From contig JAETSX010000001.1 in assembly GCA_021769425.1 (NCBI GenBank), positions 62,001 through 126,000 of the forward strand: a stretch of 64,000 nt of DNA. The letters are read 5' to 3'. The position numbers and the translations under genes are program-made. Positions 33,452-41,890 of this stretch are shown here, in pieces. Position 1 is the first letter of the stretch. Every line of letters starts with the position of its first letter. This DNA is from Eubacterium sp. (GTDB lineage: Bacteria; Bacillota; Clostridia; Lachnospirales; Lachnospiraceae). The notes beneath the pieces were generated by a model, which saw only the letters and a program-made list of their open reading frames with translations, was not told the DNA's origin and did no database searches.

Positions 33452-33622
33452 TTAACAGCAGCCTCCTGCGCCAGAGGCATTTGATATTCCTCTGGCTGAA
33501 ACAGCATGGGCCATTTCTGCAGGGACTGAACCATTATTCTGTATGATAAGGCGCACATCTCTTTGCAGGAACTGAATCCTATCAGCATCTGCCTGCGCCT
33601 GTTTGGCAATATGATATTTTAT
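33452..33622 (-). CDS. Start-less coding segment ending GAGGCC, after the persulfide reductase
   Basis: The minus strand is open for about 57 codons in the frame shifted by one base from the end of the persulfide reductase. It reads KYHIAKQAQADADRIQFLQR, then DVRLIIQNNGSVPAEMAHAV and SARGISNASGAGGCC with a TAA at 33452. The composition looks like real protein, yet no ATG, GTG or TTG precedes it in frame; only ATA, ATT, or internal CTG and GTG codons do. Either it was the C-terminal tail of the reductase, separated by a frameshift near 33619, or it uses a rare start. The terminal GGCC could carry sulfur. The family is not recognised. Confidence 0.4.
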   Translation of the reverse strand: MKYHIAKQAQADADRIQFLQRDVRLIIQNNGSVPAEMAHAVSARGISNASGAGGCC

Positions 33623-35241
33623 ACTTCCACGTCGCTGAACGTGATTCCGCCTTCCAATACTTTCGTATTCTTATATCCATAGAATTTCAGACGGTTCTGA
33701 AGCAGGTAAGCTCTTTTTCCCTTGTTGCATACAAGAAGAATTTTCTCTTCCGGATCCAGTCCTTCTACCGGGCCTTCCACTGTGGTAAGCTCTACATAAG
33801 GCGCGCCTTCAATGGACGGCGCCAGGCAGGCATCCACTACTTTATATCCTTCGGCTGCGCCTTTTGCATACTCTGCCGGCGTAAATGTCTCAAACTTGCC
33901 GTTAATTTTGTTCATCAGCACATTTAATGTGTGCTCAAAAGGATGAATCGCTGTGGAGAACGGCGGCGCGTAAGCCAAATCCATATCTGCCAAATCATTC
34001 AGGGTGCCTTTTAACATAATGCCCGTTACAGCAATATCCACCACCTTGTCTACTGCCCCGGCGCCGATTACCTGCACACCCAGCAGCCTCAAAGAATCCT
34101 TGTCTGCAATCATCTTAATGACAAATGTTCCTGCACCTGGGAAATAGTGGGCCTTGTCGTCCACAACCGTAATCACGCTGACAGGATGGAAGCCTTCTGC
34201 CTCAGCCTGAGCCTCTGTCAACCCGGTTCTTCCTACATTTAAGCCGGGAAGCTTGCACACTGCGGTCCCCAGTACGCCTCGGTAGCCAAGATCTGCGCCC
34301 ATCATATTCTGGGCAATCAGACGGCCGCTGATATTTGCGGTAGAGCCCATGGGAGACCATGCCGCCTTCTCCGTCAATGCGTTATGCACCATTGCGCAGT
34401 CCCCTGCCGCATAGATATCCGGAAGGTTTGTCTCTCCCTTTCCATTGGTCAGGATGGTTCCCTTGAACATTTCCAGGCCGATTCCATCCAGGAATGATGT
34501 GTTGGGGCGGATTCCTGCGCTGAGCACCACCAGATCAGCCTTGTATGCCTTCTTGCTGGTGAGCACCTTCTCCACCTTGCCGTTTCCTTCCAGCCCTGTT
34601 ACTGCAACTCCTGTTACCACCGGAATTCCGCTTTCCTGTAATTTGCCTTCCACATATTCTGCCATCTCAGCATCGAATCCCGGAAGCGCATGCTCTGCCA
34701 TATCCAGTACGAACGGACGGACTCCCTGTAATTTCAGGTTCTCTGCAATCTCTAATCCGATGTAGCCTGCGCCGACTACCACTGCCCGTTTCACATCTCC
34801 TGCATCTACTATTTCGCGGATTCGGATGGCATCCTCCGGCGTCCGCACGAAGAATACATTCTCCAAATCACAGCCGTCAATGGGCGGTTTGATGGGGCTT
34901 GCGCCTACAGAAATTACCAGTTTGTCATAATCATAGGTCTGTTCCTGCCCGGTAGCCAGGTTAACAGCTGTTACTTTCTTTGCCTCCGGGTCCACCTTGG
35001 TTGCTTCCGTCTCAGTCATTACGGTTACGCCGGTGAGTTTGGCATACTTCTCCGGCGTATTCACAATCAACTGCTCCTTGTCTTCAATCACATGCCCCAC
35101 ATAATAGGGAAGTCCGCAGCCTGCATAGGAAATATTCTTCCCTTTATTCAGCACAATGACCTCATTTGCCCGGTCTTCCCGCATCAGTTTTGCTGCAATC
35201 TTAGTGCCCGCTGCAACCCCGCCAAGTACTACTACTTTCAT
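33619..35241 (-). CDS. CoA-disulfide/persulfide reductase with rhodanese domain (Npsr-like)
   Basis: 540 residues. An FAD/NAD pyridine nucleotide-disulfide oxidoreductase (about 1-445) carries the single active Cys42 in SYAGCGLPYY and NAD motif VVVGAGYIGLEIAENL. A C-terminal rhodanese domain (about 455-540) has its Cys in LLVCNKGKRAY. Enzymes with this layout reduce CoA-persulfide or polysulfide with NAD(P)H. It is the first gene of the operon running into the sulfite reductase and yeiH, opposite to lysR. The short rhodanese end (GGITFSDVEV) may be cut by the frameshift described for the following segment. Confidence 0.93.
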   Translation of the reverse strand: MKVVVLGGVAAGTKIAAKLMREDRANEVIVLNKGKNISYAGCGLPYYVGHVIEDKEQLIVNTPEKYAKLTGVTVMTETEATKVDPEAKKVTAVNLATGQEQTYDYDKLVISVGASPIKPPIDGCDLENVFFVRTPEDAIRIREIVDAGDVKRAVVVGAGYIGLEIAENLKLQGVRPFVLDMAEHALPGFDAEMAEYVEGKLQESGIPVVTGVAVTGLEGNGKVEKVLTSKKAYKADLVVLSAGIRPNTSFLDGIGLEMFKGTILTNGKGETNLPDIYAAGDCAMVHNALTEKAAWSPMGSTANISGRLIAQNMMGADLGYRGVLGTAVCKLPGLNVGRTGLTEAQAEAEGFHPVSVITVVDDKAHYFPGAGTFVIKMIADKDSLRLLGVQVIGAGAVDKVVDIAVTGIMLKGTLNDLADMDLAYAPPFSTAIHPFEHTLNVLMNKINGKFETFTPAEYAKGAAEGYKVVDACLAPSIEGAPYVELTTVEGPVEGLDPEEKILLVCNKGKRAYLLQNRLKFYGYKNTKVLEGGITFSDVEV

Positions 35242-35303
35242 ATCTTACCTCCTTAAAAGTTGAAAAAGATTGATAAAAATTCGACAAATTTCTCTATGTT
35301 CTA

Positions 35304-35371
35304 ATGATAGCACTTGTTAAATTCCACGTAAAATAGTAAAATATAAACTAAGCTATAGGTATTTTCCTATA
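35304..35371 (-). promoter_or_regulatory. Promoter of the sulfite operon with LysR-type activator site at -65
   Basis: On the minus strand TTTACG (35327-35332) and TATCAT (35304-35309) are 17 bases apart. The inverted repeat TATAGG-N6-CCTATA (35354-35371), of the T-N11-A/ATA-N7-TAT type, is centred about 65 bases upstream of the expected start. That is the usual position for a LysR recognition site. The divergent lysR gene lies just beyond. Confidence 0.7.
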
Positions 35372-35416
35372 AAACCTCCATCGCGCTTAGCCTATCGTGC
35401 GGCGGGCCGCATGGCC

Positions 35417-35506
35417 GTCATACGTCAAATGATTTGCCGGCAGATCCCTGCCCTTTCAGGAAAAATAGCAAATCGCTTGGCAAACAAGCATACCCTTTTT
35501 CGTATC
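35417..35506 (+). repeat. Dispersed 94-bp palindromic repeat, copy 3 (diverged)
   Basis: It contains GTCAAATGATTTGCCGGCAG and AATAGCAAATCGCTTGGCAA in the same order and spacing as copies 1 and 2. The terminal arms are less well conserved. It lies in the lysR/persulfide reductase divergent gap. Confidence 0.7.
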
Positions 35507-35567
35507 ATACTATGATAACAATGGACAAAACACCACTGTTTTTATCTATATATCAGGAGGATTTCAT

Positions 35568-36446
35568 ATGGCAACCTTAAAACAATTAAAAACATTTATT
35601 GCCGTAGCGGAATATAAGAAAATGAGCGAAGCAGCCAAACGCCTGTATATTTCCCAGCCTACGGTAAGCCAGATTATCTCTGATCTGGAAAATGAATATC
35701 AGACCAGGCTCTTTGAGCGTTTTCCCAAAGAACTGAAAATCACCCCTTCGGGTCTGCTGCTGTTAGAAAGCGCCAGAGAGATTGCAGCCAGCCACGAACA
35801 TTTAGAGCAATCCATGAAACATGCAAACTCCCTGCGTCCTCTGCGCATCGGCGCCACCCTTACAGTGGGAAATACCCTGATGGGCACGCTGGCAGAACAG
35901 CTCTCCCTCCAGTCCCCCGACATTGACGTCAAAGTATTCGTAGACAATACCCAGACCATTGAGCACCGGATGATTCACAATGAACTGGACATTGCACTGG
36001 TGGAGGGAATTATTGTCCATCAGGAAATTATGACAGAACCTGTGCTGGAGGACACTCTGTGCATCATTTGCGGAAAAGGCCATCCTTTTGCCGGACGAAG
36101 ATCCATCGCCATTGAAGAACTGCGGCATCAGAATTTTATTATCTGGGAAAAGGGGAACGGCACCCGAGAGATTTTTGAAAATATTATGCTCCATTCTCAT
36201 ATCCCCTTTACGACAAAGTGGGAATGCAGCAGCCGCTGCGGGATTGTGGACGCCGTGCGCCATAATCTGGGCCTGGGCGTTTTATCCTGGCGGTGCGCAG
36301 CCGAATATGAAGAAAAAGGCGACATTTTTATCTGCCCGGTGGAAAATGTATCTATGAAGCGTTACTTTTACCTCTGCCACAATCACTGTCATCCTGTCAC
36401 TTCCCAAATGCAGGAATTTACGGAACTTGTCAAAAAAATAAAATAA
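35568..36446 (+). CDS. LysR-family regulator of sulfur genes (CysL/YeiE-like)
   Basis: 292 residues. The winged HTH is at 1-60 (KQLKTFIAVAEYKKMSEAAK, LYISQPTVSQIISDLE), and the effector-binding domain follows (LRIGATLTVGNTLMG, then DIALVEGIIVHQEI). ATCAGGAGGATTTCAT precedes the ATG. Its position between two divergent siroheme reductase units, and the operator at -65 of the left unit, suggest it activates sulfite reduction, as CysL does in Bacillus and YeiE in enterobacteria. The effector is not known from sequence. Confidence 0.88.
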   Translation: MATLKQLKTFIAVAEYKKMSEAAKRLYISQPTVSQIISDLENEYQTRLFERFPKELKITPSGLLLLESAREIAASHEHLEQSMKHANSLRPLRIGATLTVGNTLMGTLAEQLSLQSPDIDVKVFVDNTQTIEHRMIHNELDIALVEGIIVHQEIMTEPVLEDTLCIICGKGHPFAGRRSIAIEELRHQNFIIWEKGNGTREIFENIMLHSHIPFTTKWECSSRCGIVDAVRHNLGLGVLSWRCAAEYEEKGDIFICPVENVSMKRYFYLCHNHCHPVTSQMQEFTELVKKIK

Positions 36447-36598
36447 AAATTTTTCCGGAACATGCTGCAGACAGAGTATTTTTCCCGTTTCCGGGAATAC
36501 TGAAACCATCCGGCAAATTACAGACTTTGCATCTCTCTGCAGATCTTATGCAGCGTCTTTGTCATACTCTTTATTAAAGTGCCGTACAGGAGGTTGCT

Positions 36599-38137
36599 AT
36601 GTCCCAGAATTATATTGAAGAATTTCGGGGAGACCTGAAAGAATTCCATGAAATGACGAAAAAGTTCTATCAAAAAGACATCAACATTGCCCAATACAAA
36701 AGATTTTCCGGCGGATTCGGCAGCTATGCCCAAAGGGGAGGCGCCGCCAGTATGCTGCGCCTTCGTTTTGCCGGAGGTGAAATTACAAAGGAACAATTGC
36801 TTTTCATTGCAGAAAGTATTGAAAAATATGATATTTCCCTGGTTCACTTTTCCACCTGCCAAAGCGTTCAGCTCCACAATCTGTCCGAAGCGCAGGTCTG
36901 TGCACTAATTGAGGAATCCTTTGACCACGGCATCATTACCCGGGGCGGCGGCGGGGATTATCCCAGAAACGTCATGTGCTCTCCTCTTTCCGGCGTGCAG
37001 CAGGGGGAATGTTTCGATACGCTTCCCTATGCCAAAGAAGCGGCAGAATATTTGCTGGGCTTTATCCACAAAGTAAAGCTGCCCCGGAAATTAAAAGTGG
37101 CCTTTTCCAATTCCAGGGAAAATATCACTCATGTCACTTTCCGGGATCTGGGGTTTGCAGCCAACACACAGGGAACTTTTGACGTTTACAGCGCCGGAGG
37201 GCTGGGGCGGGAGCCGAAAATGGGAGTTCTGACTGCCTCTGGCGTCGCTCCCTCCAAAATTCTGTATTACATCAAAGCCATGATTGACACTTTTGTGGCT
37301 TACGGAAACTACGAAAGCCGTGCAAAATCCCGCACCCGCTTTCTGCAGGATACCCTGGGGACAGAAGGATATCTCAGGGCATATCGGGAAAAACTGACCC
37401 AGGCAATGGACTCAGAACAGCTGGACCTAAATGTCACTGCCCCCGAAATGAAAAAGCAGGGAATGGAAAAAACGCTGAACCATCCCCGAGCCATTCCCCA
37501 AAAGCAGAAAGGGCTGTACGCTGTCTGCTATCACCCCATCGGCGGCTGCCCCAAACCCGATTTGTTCCGGCGGCTATACCATGCAATCCTTCCTATGGAA
37601 GAGGTTCTGCTGCGGGTTTCCCCGGATGAAAGCCTGTACCTCATCAACCTGACTGCCGAAGAAGCCGAAACAATTCTTGCCCTGACCGAAGACGGAGCCC
37701 AGACTTATTTTGAAACCTCCGTCTCCTGTATCGGCGCCTCCATCTGCCAGGTTGGAGCCAGGGATTCTCAGGCGCTTCTGAAGGCCTGCATTGACAGAGT
37801 CCGCAAAGAACGCTTCCCGGATCATGTCCTGCCCAAAATCCATATTTCCGGCTGCCCCTCTTCCTGCTCCGGCCATCCGGTGGCTGACCTTGGATTCAGA
37901 GGCGGCGTCAAACAGACGCCGGAGGGCCCGAAACCGGCCTTTGCCGTCTATGAAATGGGCTGCCCCATTCAGGGCCAGGAATCTTTCGGCAAAGAGCTCG
38001 GCGTTATGCTGGAATCTGAGATTCCCGAATTTCTTGTGGAACTTGGCAGAGAAATCGCTTCCCGGGGAATGGTTTACTCTGATTTTATTCAGAAATACCC
38101 GAAAGATTTTCTGAAAATCGCAGACGGCTTTCTATAA
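36599..38137 (+). CDS. Ferredoxin-type nitrite/sulfite reductase (siroheme)
   Basis: 512 residues with the duplicated nitrite/sulfite reductase half-domains: N-terminal RFSGGFGSYAQRGG and LVHFSTCQSVQLHN, and a second pair beyond residue 300. The siroheme/[4Fe-4S] ligands are in SCIGASICQVGARD and HISGCPSSCSGHP. It performs six-electron reduction of sulfite or nitrite with ferredoxin. The sulfur neighbours favour sulfite. AGGAGGTTGCT precedes the ATG. It has no flavoprotein partner, so ferredoxin is the likely donor. It is transcribed in the same direction as lysR. Confidence 0.88.
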   Translation: MSQNYIEEFRGDLKEFHEMTKKFYQKDINIAQYKRFSGGFGSYAQRGGAASMLRLRFAGGEITKEQLLFIAESIEKYDISLVHFSTCQSVQLHNLSEAQVCALIEESFDHGIITRGGGGDYPRNVMCSPLSGVQQGECFDTLPYAKEAAEYLLGFIHKVKLPRKLKVAFSNSRENITHVTFRDLGFAANTQGTFDVYSAGGLGREPKMGVLTASGVAPSKILYYIKAMIDTFVAYGNYESRAKSRTRFLQDTLGTEGYLRAYREKLTQAMDSEQLDLNVTAPEMKKQGMEKTLNHPRAIPQKQKGLYAVCYHPIGGCPKPDLFRRLYHAILPMEEVLLRVSPDESLYLINLTAEEAETILALTEDGAQTYFETSVSCIGASICQVGARDSQALLKACIDRVRKERFPDHVLPKIHISGCPSSCSGHPVADLGFRGGVKQTPEGPKPAFAVYEMGCPIQGQESFGKELGVMLESEIPEFLVELGREIASRGMVYSDFIQKYPKDFLKIADGFL

Positions 38138-38170
38138 TATATCTATTTTATCTGAGAAGCCAAAATCTCT

Positions 38171-38300
38171 CTGCAGACAATTGCCGGCCTCCTATAAACG
38201 ATAAAATATCTGCTGCAGCTGGCCTTCTATAAACGATAATACGCCTGTTGCAGACAATTGCCAGCCTTCTATAAACGATAAAATGCCTGCTGCAGACAAT
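38171..38300. repeat. Intergenic 42-bp tandem repeats
   Basis: Units of 42, 35 and 42 bp plus a partial fourth share CTGCAGACAATTGCC and CTATAAACGATAA. They fill the whole gap between the convergent siroheme reductase and aldo/keto reductase genes. The 35-bp unit lacks ACAATTG. No stem-loop terminator is visible in the gap. Confidence 0.9.
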
Positions 38301-38302
38301 GT

Positions 38303-39430
38303 TTATTTTAATTTTTCCGCGAAATCTGCCATAGCTTCCGAAATCTTAATCTGCTGAGGGCAGACTGCTTCACAGCTTCTGCACCCGATGCAGGAATCCG
38401 GATGCTTTTCTTTGGGCGCTGCCATCAACGCCATCGGCGCAATAAATCCTCCGCCGGTAAAATTATGTTCATTGTACAGTTCCAGCAGAGAAGGAATATC
38501 CAGCTTCTTCGGACAATGGCTGACACAGTAGCGGCAGGCGGTGCAGGGAAGCGTCCCGTTCAGCATCCCGTCTGCCACAGACAGCAGAGCGTCCATTTCA
38601 TCCTGGTTTAACGGCAATTCAGTCTCAAAGGTTCTGATATTTTCCTGTAACTGCTTTAAATCGGACATACCGGAAAGAGTCACGGTTACCCCTGGTACAG
38701 ACTGAAGGAACCGGAAAGCCCATGCAGGAATCTTTTCTTCCGGCCGCATTGCTTTCAGCGTTTCTTTGGCATGTTCCGGAAGCTTTGCCAGCCTGCCGCC
38801 CCGCAGCGGTTCCATGACCCATACCGGAATCTGATATTCCCGCAGCAGCTCTGTTTTTCCTTTGGCATTCTGGAAAGACCAGTCCAGATAATTAAGCTGA
38901 ATCTGGCAGAATTCCATATCTTTGCCGTAAGCCTCAAGAAAACGCTTCATCACCTCAATGCTTCCATGGGCAGAAAAACCAAGATGATGGATACGGCCCT
39001 TTTTCTTCTGCTCCATCAGGTATTGGTAAATCCCATGGCTTTCATCCAGATATGCGTCAATATTCATTTCGCATACATTGTGAAACAGGTAAAAATCAAA
39101 ATAATCCACCTGGCATTTCTCCAGCTGTTTTTCAAAAATCTCCTCCACTTTATCCATATTGGAGAGATCGTATCCCGGAAACTTGGTGGCCAGATAAAAA
39201 CTCTCTCTGGGATATCTGCTCAGGGCCTTTCCCATTGCCAGCTCCGAATTGCCGCTGTGGTATCCCCAGGCCGTATCATAGTAATTGACCCCCTGTTTCA
39301 TGGCATAATCCACCATTTCTTCTGTTGCAGCTTCATCAATCCTGCTGTCATCTTTGCCAATCACCGGCAGACGCATTGCACCCATTCCAAGGGCTGATAA
39401 CTTCAAATCCTGAAACTCTTTGTATACCAT
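38303..39430 (-). CDS. Aldo/keto reductase with C-terminal 2x[4Fe-4S] domain
   Basis: 375 residues. A TIM-barrel aldo/keto reductase (about 1-285) has the tetrad Asp/Tyr in YYDTAWGYHSGNSELA and the His in FYLFHNVCEMN. It is fused to a ferredoxin-like tail with CTACRYCVSHCP near residue 298 and CIGCRSCEAVCP near 349. This fusion is common in anaerobes and suggests electron transfer to or from ferredoxin. Substrate unknown. GGGAGGAACAGATT precedes the ATG. Confidence 0.92.
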   Translation of the reverse strand: MVYKEFQDLKLSALGMGAMRLPVIGKDDSRIDEAATEEMVDYAMKQGVNYYDTAWGYHSGNSELAMGKALSRYPRESFYLATKFPGYDLSNMDKVEEIFEKQLEKCQVDYFDFYLFHNVCEMNIDAYLDESHGIYQYLMEQKKKGRIHHLGFSAHGSIEVMKRFLEAYGKDMEFCQIQLNYLDWSFQNAKGKTELLREYQIPVWVMEPLRGGRLAKLPEHAKETLKAMRPEEKIPAWAFRFLQSVPGVTVTLSGMSDLKQLQENIRTFETELPLNQDEMDALLSVADGMLNGTLPCTACRYCVSHCPKKLDIPSLLELYNEHNFTGGGFIAPMALMAAPKEKHPDSCIGCRSCEAVCPQQIKISEAMADFAEKLK

Positions 39431-39530
39431 AATCTGTTCCTCCCAACGATTTTGTTTTTCTATAGTATAAAACAGAATGATCCGGCCTGCAAATACTTTT
39501 CTTGTTCTCCATAACTTTTATATACCCAGC

Positions 39531-39571
39531 AACAATTCAGCCCAGGACTTTGCACTGGCTGCAAAGTCCGT
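39531..39571 (+). repeat. MITE-like repeat family B, short fragment
   Basis: AACAATTCAGCCCAGGACTT followed by TGCACTGGCTGCAAAGTCCG matches the left end of the element at 20648, with a changed loop but an intact GGACTTTGC/GCAAAGTCC stem. Confidence 0.65.
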
Positions 39572-39603
39572 AACTCTACTCATACACAGGGGAATATTTC
39601 CTA

Positions 39604-39649
39604 TTGACAAATGATGGAAAAGAGTTAAAATTAGAATAATTCTAATTTT
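39604..39649 (+). promoter_or_regulatory. Promoter with PerR/Fur box
   Basis: TTGACA at 39604-39609 and TAAAAT at 39626-39631, with a 16-base spacer. Overlapping the -10 is the perfect palindrome AAAATTAGAAT-A-ATTCTAATTTT (39627-39649). Its centre TTAGAATAATTCTAA fits the Per box pattern TTATAATNATTATAA at all but two symmetric positions. This predicts autoregulation by the Fur-family gene downstream. Confidence 0.85.
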
Positions 39650-39663
39650 GTTTGTAAGTAGTG

Positions 39664-40110
39664 ATGATTATGACAAAAAATTCGGAATATATTTTAGAAA
39701 TTATTAACAATTCCAATACTCACTTAACGGCAGAACAGATTTTCCTTCGCTTAAAGAAAAAAAACAAAACCGTAGTGAAGGCTACCGTCTATAATAACTT
39801 ATCTTCTCTGTATCAAAAAGGGCTGATTCGGAAAATCTCAGTGGAGGGCTACCCTGACCGTTATGACAGAACCGTGAGGCATGAGCATTTGGTGTGCAGA
39901 AAATGCGGAAAATTATCGGACATTGTGCTGGAAGATCTGACTGATTTGCTCCAAAAACAGGTTAATATCTCCATGCATTCCTATGATTTAAAGATCAATT
40001 ACATCTGTGACGAATGCTTAAAGCAAGAGAATGAGGACAAAAACAGGGCTTTGCCACCGAAACTGCTTTCAAAGAAGAATCCACATTATAATGAAGAACA
40101 GAAAGGATGA
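39664..40110 (+). CDS. perR: Fur-family regulator, PerR-like
   Basis: 148 residues. The winged-helix part ([38 protein letters not shown]) is followed by a metal-binding half with [14 protein letters not shown] and [10 protein letters not shown], the two CxxC pairs of the structural zinc site. The start is uncertain among GTG 39661, ATG 39664 and ATG 39670, because no strong ribosome site is present and the leader is only about 25 bases. PerR rather than Fur is inferred from the operator type; the diagnostic Asp/Asn cannot be fixed without alignment. Confidence 0.85.
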   Translation: MIMTKNSEYILEIINNSNTHLTAEQIFLRLKKKNKTVVKATVYNNLSSLYQKGLIRKISVEGYPDRYDRTVRHEHLVCRKCGKLSDIVLEDLTDLLQKQVNISMHSYDLKINYICDECLKQENEDKNRALPPKLLSKKNPHYNEEQKG

Positions 40111-40115
40111 ATATT

Positions 40116-41549
40116 ATGCAATTAAAAAGAAAGGCTTATCCTGCTGCCATAGCATCTATTTCCAGACTGATTGACATGCCATATGAACCGAAAAACGGAG
40201 AATTAAACAATATCCATCAACGGCTGATGACGGGACGGAAAGAATTTGAGCAGGCTCTGACAAAGACAATGGACGCAGTGATTCAGATGAGCTCCATGGA
40301 TTTAACATTAGAAACAAACGCCGCAGCAATAGAAGAAATCAACTCTTCTGTTTCCGGCGCCGTCACTTCCATCAGTGAATCCACGGAAAAAACAGCGAGT
40401 ATTTCCGCAGAAGTATCCAAAGCCCATGATAATCTGACTGCAACAATTATTGAGGTTTCCGATGAATCCGGCAAAATTATGGAGGATATCCGCAATTGTG
40501 AAAACACTCTCACCTCCGTTACGGAACTGTCTGCTTCTGCCATTTCCAATGCCGGTGAAATGAAAGAAAATATCCATGGACTTCTTGACATCATTCAGCA
40601 CATGAATGAAGTGATCTCTGCCATCAATTCCATTTCCTCCCAGACAAATCTTCTGGCGTTAAACGCTTCTATCGAAGCTGCCCGCGCCGGGGAAGCCGGC
40701 CGTGGATTTGCTGTTGTTGCAGAAGAAATACGGGAACTTGCAGATGAGACAAAATCATTGACCGGACGTATGGGAACCTTTGTAACGGCCATCCAGACAG
40801 CTTCCCAGAAAAGTTCCGACAGCGTAGACATCACCGTTGAGGAACTGGAGCATATTAATGAAAACATCCAGAATGTCTGGAAGCTCACCGGAAATAACCG
40901 AATCGGCGTGGACAACATCGCCAATTCCGTTTCCTCCCTGGCCTCTGTCAGCGAAGAAATCAGCAGTTCCATCAATGAATTGGACAACCAGATGCAACAG
41001 GTAAATGAAGAATGCCAGATCCTGAAGGAAGACACCAATTCCCTGACAGCTTCCAGCCAATCCATTGCGGAACTTGTAGAGCCCTCAAAAACAATCGAAA
41101 AGCATCTGGACGAATCTACTAAGATCATGGGAAGCATGGCAAATGACGCATTTTATATGCTGGATAACCAAATTGTTTTAAACTGCCTGAACAGCGCTGT
41201 CAAGGCACATCAGGATTGGTTGAATACCTTACAGGAAATCGCTCAGACCGGTAAATTAAAAGTACTGCAGACTGACTGCACCAAATGCGGCCTGGGCCAT
41301 TTTTATTACTCCTTAAAGCCTGTCCATCCGGACATTACAGAGTTATGGTCTGGCCTTGACGGCAAACACAAAGCATTCCATGCTTATGGAACAGAAATGA
41401 TTTCCGCTGTCCGCGCCGGCCGTACCGAAAAACTGCTGCAGATTTATCAGGAAGCGGAAATCTGCTCCAAAGATTTACTTGCGGATTTTAACACTCTGTC
41501 TTCGACCATTGAATCATTAACAAAGAATCAGATTCGGATTTTTGAATAA
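40116..41549 (+). CDS. Soluble methyl-accepting chemotaxis protein with C-terminal CZB domain
   Basis: 477 residues with no membrane helix or signal peptide. The signalling hairpin contains [20 protein letters not shown] followed by [18 protein letters not shown]. The C-terminal region (about 360-477) fits the chemoreceptor zinc-binding CZB domain: [24 protein letters not shown] and KHKAFHAYG supply His-His-Cys-His ligands. This is the layout of cytosolic TlpD-type receptors that sense oxidants or zinc. AGAAAGG lies 8 bases before ATG 40116; ATG 40107 overlaps perR's end but abuts the ribosome site. It is co-transcribed with perR. Confidence 0.9.
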   Translation: MQLKRKAYPAAIASISRLIDMPYEPKNGELNNIHQRLMTGRKEFEQALTKTMDAVIQMSSMDLTLETNAAAIEEINSSVSGAVTSISESTEKTASISAEVSKAHDNLTATIIEVSDESGKIMEDIRNCENTLTSVTELSASAISNAGEMKENIHGLLDIIQHMNEVISAINSISSQTNLLALNASIEAARAGEAGRGFAVVAEEIRELADETKSLTGRMGTFVTAIQTASQKSSDSVDITVEELEHINENIQNVWKLTGNNRIGVDNIANSVSSLASVSEEISSSINELDNQMQQVNEECQILKEDTNSLTASSQSIAELVEPSKTIEKHLDESTKIMGSMANDAFYMLDNQIVLNCLNSAVKAHQDWLNTLQEIAQTGKLKVLQTDCTKCGLGHFYYSLKPVHPDITELWSGLDGKHKAFHAYGTEMISAVRAGRTEKLLQIYQEAEICSKDLLADFNTLSSTIESLTKNQIRIFE

Positions 41550-41890
41550 TGAAACTGCAACATTAAACTGCAATTTCATAGACTTTTCCTATTTAATTCT
41601 GAGATACTGATTCTGCCAGCGCAGCGTCCCAAATTTATATATTAAATCAGAAAGTGAAACAACCGCTGGCATAAGCTGATTTGCATTAAAGATTTGAACT
41701 AAATATAGAAACAAAGAGGAAAAGGGCTGTGGGGAAATAGCGGATCTCCGCAATATATCGCTGTGAATTTTCATTATCACAACCATATATTGCGCATAAA
41801 TTCCATTTCCTGACGGCCCTTTTCCTTATTTTTATGCGCCTAAGATGATCCCAGCAGCGATACGCTCCCGAATGCTCTCTGCAAAATCCG
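41550..41890. other. Gap after the chemoreceptor gene
   Basis: About 340 bases with no credible gene between the convergent chemoreceptor and gltD genes. The right half is the extended inverted repeat at 41717-41826. In the left half only AT-rich sequence is seen. Confidence 0.6.
41717..41826. other. Extended 110-bp imperfect hairpin
   Basis: Three nested stems line up in order: AGGAAAAGGGC (41717) with GCCCTTTTCCT (41816), GGAAAT with ATTTCC, and CGCAATATAT (41749) with ATATATTGCG (41785). A GTG/CAC pair lies near the tip. TTATTTTTATG follows on the + strand, so it could end the perR-chemoreceptor transcript. It is much larger than a normal terminator and may be a decayed miniature element or a structured RNA. 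Confidence 0.6.

Noticed and set aside
33340-33609. An 89-codon frame between persulfide reductase and sulfite reductase
   Set aside because: It overlaps the sulfite reductase start by more than 80 bases and looks random; the alternative frame ending GGCC is far more protein-like.
36475-36501. A terminator or LysR box before the second siroheme reductase
   Set aside because: The TTCCCG/CGGGAA stem is short, lacks a U-run and does not match the TATAGG-N6-CCTATA site; left unannotated.
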